11,859 nt of DNA from the NCBI RefSeq assembly GCF_018373095.1, contig NZ_JAHAHT010000050.1, positions 1 through 11,859 on the forward strand. Reading direction: 5' to 3'. Shown here one piece after another: positions 8,238 to 11,859 of the stretch (positions within the stretch are counted from its first letter, which is position 1; every line of letters begins with the position of its first letter). The notes beneath the pieces are model-generated. The model was given only the letters and a program-made list of their open reading frames with translations, did not search any database and had not been told where the DNA came from. Source of the stretch: Haemophilus parahaemolyticus (GTDB lineage: Bacteria; Pseudomonadota; Gammaproteobacteria; Enterobacterales; Pasteurellaceae). Position numbers and translations under genes: made by a program.

Positions 8238-8537
8238 TTAAGGTTTTAATGCTTTCATTGTACCTTTTGGTAAGGTCGCTACGACGAAGTTACGAGAGAT
8301 CATCACTTCGTTGTTGTCGTTTAACGCGATCACGATGTTTTCGTCTTCAGCACTTACTTTGGTAATTTTACCGATTAAACCACCGCTTGTTAAGATTTCA
8401 TCCCCTTTTGAAAGGCTTGAAAGCAAGTTGCGTTGTTCTTTTTGGCGTTTAGATTGTGGGCGGAAAACCATAAAATAGAAAATCACACCGAACACAGCGA
8501 GAATGATCAACATTTCTAAACCGCTACCTTGTTGCAT
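8238..8537 (-). CDS. yajC: YajC, SecDF-associated membrane protein
   Basis: A 99-residue protein with one N-terminal membrane helix (about residues 7-24, LEMLIILAVFGVIFYFMVFR), then the family signature FRPQSKRQKEQ and a small soluble domain (GDEILTSGGLIGKI). YajC forms a complex with SecD and SecF near the SecYEG channel. The ATG at 8537 has GGAGC a few bases upstream. In E. coli it follows queA-tgt; here the upstream neighbour is deoD after a 262-base gap, so the three-gene operon needs its own promoter in that gap. Confidence 0.95.
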   Translation of the reverse strand: MQQGSGLEMLIILAVFGVIFYFMVFRPQSKRQKEQRNLLSSLSKGDEILTSGGLIGKITKVSAEDENIVIALNDNNEVMISRNFVVATLPKGTMKALKP

Positions 8538-8614
8538 AAAAGCTCCTTAAAATCAATGAGTTAAGTTAAAAATATCCTTTTCCGTATTCTGCCAAAATCA
8601 GCGGGGAAAAGTAC

Positions 8615-8620
8615 ATTATA
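8615..8620 (-). promoter_or_regulatory. Candidate -10 element for yajC-secD-secF
   Basis: Exact TATAAT on the - strand about 80 bases upstream of the yajC start, in the gap where a promoter must lie. There is no good -35 at the usual spacing (AAAAAG at 17 bases), so this is a tentative assignment. The rest of the 8538-8799 gap is AT-rich, with a purine-rich + strand from about 8660 to 8730. I see no gene in it. Confidence 0.35.
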
Positions 8621-8747
8621 AAATAGCATAAAATCGACTTTTTCACGAGTAGAAAATTTATGAGGAAAGAAAATAAGTTGGGAGAGTTGACAAAAAATAG
8701 GGGGTGAAAAGAGCGAATAAAGGAAATAATCTTTATCCATAATATAG

Positions 8748-8790
8748 CGGTCAAATTGTACAAAAAGATTGCAAAATTTGACCGGTTTTT
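8748..8790. terminator. Hairpin downstream of deoD
   Basis: A 10-bp perfect stem, CGGTCAAATT (8748-8757) with AATTTGACCG (8775-8784), loop 17 bases, 10 bases past the deoD stop. The position fits a deoD terminator, but the T-run (GTTTTT) is on the + strand side; on the - strand the stem is followed by CTATATTATGG. The left arm, AGCGGTCAAATT, resembles the tail of an extended uptake sequence. Confidence 0.6.
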
Positions 8791-8799
8791 ATCAATCAA

Positions 8800-9516
8800 T
8801 TATTGTTGGTCACCAATTAAAACAGATTCTAATGCGATTTCAATCATACCGTTAAAGGTTAATTGACGCTCTTCTGCACTGGTTACTTCGTGAGTGCGAA
8901 TATGGTCTGACACTGTGCAGATTGCTAATGCTTTCGCACCATATTCCGCTGCCACAGCATAAATACCTGCTGTTTCCATTTCAACACCGACGATGCCATA
9001 TTTTTCCATTACATCGAACATTTCAACATCTGGGGTATAGAATAAGTCAGCACTAAAGAAGTTACCCACTTTTACATCAATGTTTTTTGCTTTTGCTGCT
9101 TGGACTGCAGCCATTGTCATATCGAAATCCGCAATAGGTGCATAGTCGTTGTCTTTGAAACGAATACGGTTTACTTTTGAGTCTGTGCAAGCACCTAAAC
9201 CGATTACTACATCATAAACGTGAATATCTGGACGGACTGCACCACAAGTTCCTACACGGATAAGTTTTTTCACACCATATTCTGTGATGAGCTCTTTTGC
9301 ATAGATAGATGCAGAAGGAATACCCATACCGTGTCCCATTACAGAGATTTTACGACCTTTATATGTGCCAGTGTAGCCGAACATATTACGAACATCAGTG
9401 ACTAATTTCGCATCTTCTAAGAACTTCTCTGCAATGTATTTTGCACGAAGTGGGTCACCTGGCATAATTACAACATCAGCAAAAGCACCTTCAGGAGCAT
9501 TAATATGTGGAGTCAT
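8800..9516 (-). CDS. deoD: DeoD, purine nucleoside phosphorylase (hexameric type)
   Basis: A 238-residue cytoplasmic enzyme that cleaves purine (deoxy)ribonucleosides with phosphate, giving free base and (deoxy)ribose-1-phosphate for salvage. Residues known from E. coli PNP are all present at the same numbers: His4, Gly20, Arg24, Arg43 and Arg87 for phosphate, Glu179-Met180-Glu181 for the ribose, and Asp204 with Arg217 for base protonation. The start is the ATG at 9516, which gives the conserved MTPHINAPEG beginning and has AGAGGAAAG upstream. The frame is open to 9609, but that extension crosses the operator and hairpin and has no family match. It lies just downstream of nupC in the same direction, so uptake and cleavage of nucleosides are linked. 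Confidence 0.97.
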   Translation of the reverse strand: MTPHINAPEGAFADVVIMPGDPLRAKYIAEKFLEDAKLVTDVRNMFGYTGTYKGRKISVMGHGMGIPSASIYAKELITEYGVKKLIRVGTCGAVRPDIHVYDVVIGLGACTDSKVNRIRFKDNDYAPIADFDMTMAAVQAAKAKNIDVKVGNFFSADLFYTPDVEMFDVMEKYGIVGVEMETAGIYAVAAEYGAKALAICTVSDHIRTHEVTSAEERQLTFNGMIEIALESVLIGDQQ

Positions 9517-9543
9517 TTTTCTTTCCTCTTTATATATAAAAAC

Positions 9544-9559
9544 ATTCTCAAGTGAGAAT
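9544..9559. promoter_or_regulatory. Short palindrome in the deoD leader
   Basis: ATTCTCA-AG-TGAGAAT, seven-base perfect arms with a two-base centre, between the PurR-like site and the deoD ribosome binding site. The tiny loop argues against an RNA hairpin and for a protein-binding palindrome. I do not recognise the regulator. Confidence 0.35.
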
Positions 9560-9571
9560 TGATGAAAACTT

Positions 9572-9587
9572 AAGCAAACGTTTTCGG
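9572..9587. promoter_or_regulatory. PurR-like (LacI family) operator upstream of deoD
   Basis: AAGCAAACGTTTTCGG matches the E. coli PurR consensus ANGCAANCGNTTNCNT at 10 of its 11 fixed positions; only the final T differs. It begins 56 bases upstream of the deoD ATG. Possible -10 sequences (TATACT and TTATAG) lie immediately upstream at about 9592-9602, so a bound repressor would sit at the transcription start. Another LacI-family protein, such as a CytR relative, is a possible alternative binder. Confidence 0.6.
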
Positions 9588-9599
9588 TTGCTATAAAGT

Positions 9600-9626
9600 A
9601 TAACACCACGTTAACCGTGGTGTTAT
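9600..9626 (-). terminator. Hairpin in the nupC-deoD gap
   Basis: Perfect 11-bp stem, ATAACACCACG with CGTGGTGTTAT, loop TTAAC, 16 bases beyond the nupC stop. It is more GC-rich than its surroundings, so it should be stable. The following transcribed bases are ACTTTATAGC, a weak T-tract. It may end part of the nupC transcription, leaving deoD to its own promoter, or it may protect the upstream message from 3' decay. Confidence 0.6.
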
Positions 9627-9642
9627 GTAGATTAAATTTTGA

Positions 9643-10905
9643 TTATGCGATCGAACCGCCTAAACCGATAAATAAGCCTGCAATGGTTGCACTCATTAAG
9701 TTAGCCAGTGAGCCTGCAATAACTGCTTTGATACCAAGGCGTGCAATATCACCTCGACGGTTAGGTGCCATACCGCCTAAACCACCAATTAAGATTGCAA
9801 TTGAACTAAAGTTTGCAAAACCACATAACGCGAACGTGATAATTGCTTTAGTTTTGTCTGTCAATTGAATAGCAGATTCTGGCGATAAGTATTTAGTAAA
9901 CTCTAAATAACCTACGAATTCGTTGATTGCTAGTTTCGTACCAATCATTTGACCTGCAATGTGTGCTTCTTCCCATGGTACACCGATTACCCATGCAAGC
10001 GGTCGGAAAATATAGCCGAAAAGCATACCTAATGAAAGCTCTGGCATACCAATCCAACCCCCGATACCGCCTAAGATACCGTTTAATAATGCGATTAATG
10101 CAACGAATGCGATTAACATTGCACCAACGTTTAATGCAAGTTGCATACCTGCACCTGCACCCGCAGCAGCAGCATCAAGGATATTCGCAGGTTGTTCCAT
10201 TTCAACCTTCGCCATATCATCATTAAATGATTCAGTTTGTGGCACTAAAATTTTTGCAAATAATAAACCTGCTGGTGCTGCCATAAATGATGCTGCAATT
10301 AAGTAAGTTAATGGTACACCCATACCCGCATAACCTGCCATTACAGAACCTGCAATAGACGCAAGACCACCTGCCATTACTGCAAATAACTCAGATTCAG
10401 TCATTTTGCTGATGTAAGGTTTTACGATCAAAGGTGCTTCAGTTTGACCTACGAAAATGTTAGCCGCTGCAGACATAGATTCTGCTTTTGAAGTGCCTAA
10501 TAATTTTTGTAAGCCACCACCAATAATTTTGATGATCCATTGCATTACGCCAATGTAATAAAGAAGAGAGATTAATGCAGAGAAGAATACGATTGAAGGG
10601 AGAACACGAACTGCGAAAATAAAACCATCACCGCCCATTACTTCGAAAATTTTATCGCTTGCTAAGCCACCAAATACGAATTTGATACCTTCAAAGCCAT
10701 AACCGATCACGTTATTTACGCCATCTGCCAACGCTTGTAATACATGGCGGCCTGCGGGAACGTAAAGAATTAATGCACCAAGCCCAACTTGTAAACCTAA
10801 CGCACCTAATACAGTTCGATAATTAATTGCTTTTTTATTTGAAGAAAGTAAAAAGGCAATTAAAAGCAATACAACAATACCTAAAAGGCTGTTTAAAGCA
10901 TCCAT
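9643..10905 (-). CDS. nupC: NupC, concentrative nucleoside transporter (CNT family)
   Basis: A 420-residue polytopic inner-membrane symporter that imports nucleosides with cations. It looks very like the structurally solved Vibrio CNT (about 418 residues, sodium-coupled). The nucleoside-binding motif GQTEAPLIVKPY has Gln154, Thr155 and Glu156 at the same numbers. The second half has LAINEFV with Glu329 and FALCGFANFSS with Asn365 and Ser368, the equivalents of Glu332, Asn368 and Ser371. Sodium coupling and uridine/adenosine use are inferred from that similarity. The start ATG has GAGGT five bases upstream. The - strand order nupC then deoD pairs import with phosphorolysis and, as I recall it, is also found in Haemophilus influenzae. 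Confidence 0.95.
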   Translation of the reverse strand: MDALNSLLGIVVLLLIAFLLSSNKKAINYRTVLGALGLQVGLGALILYVPAGRHVLQALADGVNNVIGYGFEGIKFVFGGLASDKIFEVMGGDGFIFAVRVLPSIVFFSALISLLYYIGVMQWIIKIIGGGLQKLLGTSKAESMSAAANIFVGQTEAPLIVKPYISKMTESELFAVMAGGLASIAGSVMAGYAGMGVPLTYLIAASFMAAPAGLLFAKILVPQTESFNDDMAKVEMEQPANILDAAAAGAGAGMQLALNVGAMLIAFVALIALLNGILGGIGGWIGMPELSLGMLFGYIFRPLAWVIGVPWEEAHIAGQMIGTKLAINEFVGYLEFTKYLSPESAIQLTDKTKAIITFALCGFANFSSIAILIGGLGGMAPNRRGDIARLGIKAVIAGSLANLMSATIAGLFIGLGGSIA

Positions 10906-11146
10906 AAAAACCTCAGGAAAAACCTAAATTAAAGAATGAAATGTTAATCGTTTTTTGCCTAAAAAACGAAAGTAGAAAAAAGTTCCTTAACTATAACGAT
11001 TTTTTAGGAAAAAATCTTCTAGTTTTTATCGAATTTGAAGATTATTAATAGAGTAATTGCACGAGTTGATTATTAATTATTCATAAAATTCTAAATTTTA
11101 TTTCTAGTTAATTTTTACCTATAAACTAGCCATAGTTAGAAGATGC
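10906..11146 (-). promoter_or_regulatory. AT-rich nupC upstream region with paired palindromes
   Basis: No gene is visible here. Two similar palindromes occur: TCGTTTTTT-gcct-AAAAAACGA (10948-10969) and GATTTTTT-agg-AAAAAATC (10998-11016). Their inner halves (CCTAAAAAACG and CGATTTTTTAGG) can also pair with each other apart from one extra A. TATAGT at 10995-10990 on the - strand is a possible nupC -10, which would place the first palindrome in the 5' leader. Further up there is a perfect A/T palindrome at 11083-11101 (ATAAAATT with AATTTTAT) and CTAGTT/AACTAG at 11104-11129. The promoter call is tentative. Confidence 0.35.
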
Positions 11147-11177
11147 AAAAAAGCGGTCAAAAATGACCGCTTGTTTT
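11147..11177 (-). terminator. ribH terminator containing an uptake sequence
   Basis: On the - strand, AAAACAAGCGGTCA, loop TTTT, then TGACCGC and a run of eight T. The 9-bp GC-containing core stem plus flanking A/T pairs make a classic rho-independent terminator. The first arm carries the exact uptake core ACAAGCGGT. It lies about 40 bases past the ribH stop and separates ribH from nupC. Confidence 0.92.
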
Positions 11178-11214
11178 ACATCAGTAATAAATACTTAATA
11201 TATTAGATATTGGA

Positions 11215-11676
11215 TTAAAGTGCTCTTAACACATTTACCATTTCTACCGCACCTAAAGCACATTCCGCCCCTTTGTTGCCTGCTTTTGTGCCTGCACGCT
11301 CAATTGCTTGCTCAATGCTCTCGGTGGTTAATACGCCGAACATTACTGGCACACCAGTTTGTAATGCGACTGCACCAATGCCTTTTGCCGCTTCGTTACA
11401 AACGTAGTCGTAGTGAGTAGTTGAGCCACGGATTACTGTACCTAAACAGATCACAGCATCATATTTGCCGCTTTCTGCCATTTTTTTCGCCACCAGTGGA
11501 ATTTCAAACGCACCAGGTACCCATACGGTATCGATGTCGTCTTCAGATGCACCGTGACGCACTAGTGCATCTACCGCACCGCTTAATAATTTGTCATTGA
11601 TGAAATCGTTGAAACGAGCCGTTACGATACCGAATTTAATGCCCGTTGCCACTAAGTTGCCTGTAATTTTTGCCAT
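11215..11676 (-). CDS. ribH: RibH, 6,7-dimethyl-8-ribityllumazine synthase
   Basis: A 153-residue cytoplasmic enzyme that condenses 5-amino-6-ribitylamino-uracil with dihydroxybutanone phosphate, the penultimate step of riboflavin synthesis; the family assembles as a 60-mer or pentamer. Diagnostic features are RFNDF (Arg21, Phe22), VPGAFEIP (53-60), CLGTVIRGSTTHYDYV with catalytic His88, and the phosphate-site segment ERAGTKAGNKG (125-135). The ATG has AAGGAAC upstream. The protein resembles the A. pleuropneumoniae enzyme, whose gene is last in a ribGBAH operon. The terminator directly after ribH fits a last-gene position, but no upstream rib gene can be seen because the sequence changes character at about 11770. 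Confidence 0.97.
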   Translation of the reverse strand: MAKITGNLVATGIKFGIVTARFNDFINDKLLSGAVDALVRHGASEDDIDTVWVPGAFEIPLVAKKMAESGKYDAVICLGTVIRGSTTHYDYVCNEAAKGIGAVALQTGVPVMFGVLTTESIEQAIERAGTKAGNKGAECALGAVEMVNVLRAL

Positions 11677-11707
11677 TTAGAAGTTCCTTGTTGAAATAAA
11701 AATTAAA

Positions 11708-11769
11708 CTATTTGTAGGATACGTGAATTGGAAAATCCACGCCTCACTTTGTAAAATATATCGGAAATT
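11708..11769. other. AT-rich intergenic segment upstream of ribH, possibly an interspersed repeat
   Basis: The segment has an imperfect inverted repeat, CGTGAATT...AATCCACG (11722-11741), with one mismatch. Its wording (GTAGGATACGTGAATTGG) resembles intergenic repeats I associate with Pasteurellaceae genomes; this is recollection, and no second copy is present in the window. A ribH promoter could lie here, but I cannot pick one. Confidence 0.25.
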
Positions 11770-11859
11770 AACGTCCTTGAAGCGAAGCTCCATCTTTGAC
11801 GGATGTACGTTCACATCGATAAACTCCGGCTCCACGGTGAGGTGCAGCAGCGTGAAGGG
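11770..11859 (-). CDS. mutL: MutL fragment, apparently foreign and cut at both ends
   Basis: Read on the - strand from the window edge, 30 codons give PFTLLHLTVEPEFIDVNVHP followed by SKMELRFKDV. This is the conserved VDVNVHPxKxEVRF segment near the end of the ATPase half of the mismatch-repair protein MutL. The form HPSKMELRF resembles Clostridia-type MutL; gamma-proteobacterial MutL usually reads HPAKHEVRF. Codons are GC-ending (CTG CTG CAC CTC ACC GTG GAG CCG GAG), unlike every other gene here. After position 11770 the frame runs into AT-rich sequence with no MutL resemblance and stops at TAA 11679-11677, directly before ribH. A true MutL would continue for a further few hundred residues, so this is a broken or artificially joined piece. 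Confidence 0.75.

Noticed and set aside
8687..8692. Exact TTGACA on the + strand as a promoter for a small RNA
   Set aside because: No -10-like hexamer occurs 16-19 bases downstream and no + strand gene follows; kept only as a note with the deoD hairpin.
8566..8799. A 77-codon open frame on the - strand in the deoD-yajC gap
   Set aside because: Its composition (rich in Phe, Ile, Leu and Asn) is what AT-rich DNA gives by chance; there is no ribosome binding site and it overlaps the deoD hairpin and the likely yajC promoter.
9517..9609. N-terminal extension of deoD by 31 codons
   Set aside because: The extension crosses the PurR-like operator and the palindrome, has no family match, and the ATG at 9516 has a good ribosome binding site and the conserved MTPHIN start.
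9617..9868. + strand open frame opposite the nupC 3' end, with others opposite nupC (9927-10226), secD (7137-7415) and the transporter (3781-4050, 4520-4777)
   Set aside because: They are mirror frames of conserved membrane-protein genes without start signals or family matches.
11145..11180. CRISPR-like or mobile repeat from recurring AAGCGGTC words
   Set aside because: The recurring word is the Pasteurellaceae uptake signal, dispersed and without regular spacing.
11677..11769. FMN riboswitch upstream of ribH
   Set aside because: The interval is short, AT-rich and shows none of the conserved RFN-element core; ribH is expected to be the last gene of a rib operon.

Overview
The window is an AT-rich chromosomal segment from a member of the Pasteurellaceae. 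Two things support this. The nine-base DNA-uptake core ACAAGCGGT (the Actinobacillus pleuropneumoniae / Mannheimia / H. ducreyi subtype) occurs inside a gene and as paired inverted copies in terminators. The proteins are also close in length and motif position to their gamma-proteobacterial counterparts. Almost everything is housekeeping. I see no mobile element, CRISPR array, tRNA, rRNA, prophage or defence locus, and no convincing undescribed system.

Left part (1-3724, + strand): the 3' portion of recB (helicase motifs II-VI plus the C-terminal nuclease; the N-terminus lies off the window), an AT-rich perfect hairpin, then a family 2 glycosyltransferase of the LgtF/WaaE type (lipopolysaccharide inner core). 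A strong terminator shared with the convergent gene follows.

Middle part (3735-8537, - strand): a DASS/SLC13 sodium:C4-dicarboxylate symporter of the VcINDY type, with a perfect CRP half-site palindrome upstream. Then, reading leftwards as one operon, yajC-secD-secF, closed by a terminator made of two inverted uptake sequences. The yajC-secD gap carries another perfect hairpin.

Right part (8538-11676, - strand): nupC (sodium-nucleoside symporter) followed by deoD (purine nucleoside phosphorylase), an uptake-then-phosphorolysis pair. A hairpin and a PurR-like operator lie between them, which suggests that purines control deoD. Upstream of nupC is a gene-poor AT-rich stretch with paired palindromes, then the terminator of ribH (lumazine synthase).

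Right edge: the last ~90 bases do not look like the rest. They are GC-rich and encode, on the - strand, a MutL segment (motif VNVHPSKMELRF) of a type I associate with Firmicutes rather than Pasteurellaceae. It joins abruptly to AT-rich Pasteurellaceae-like intergenic DNA just upstream of ribH. A chimeric assembly join is the most likely explanation, and this is the most practically important observation in the window.
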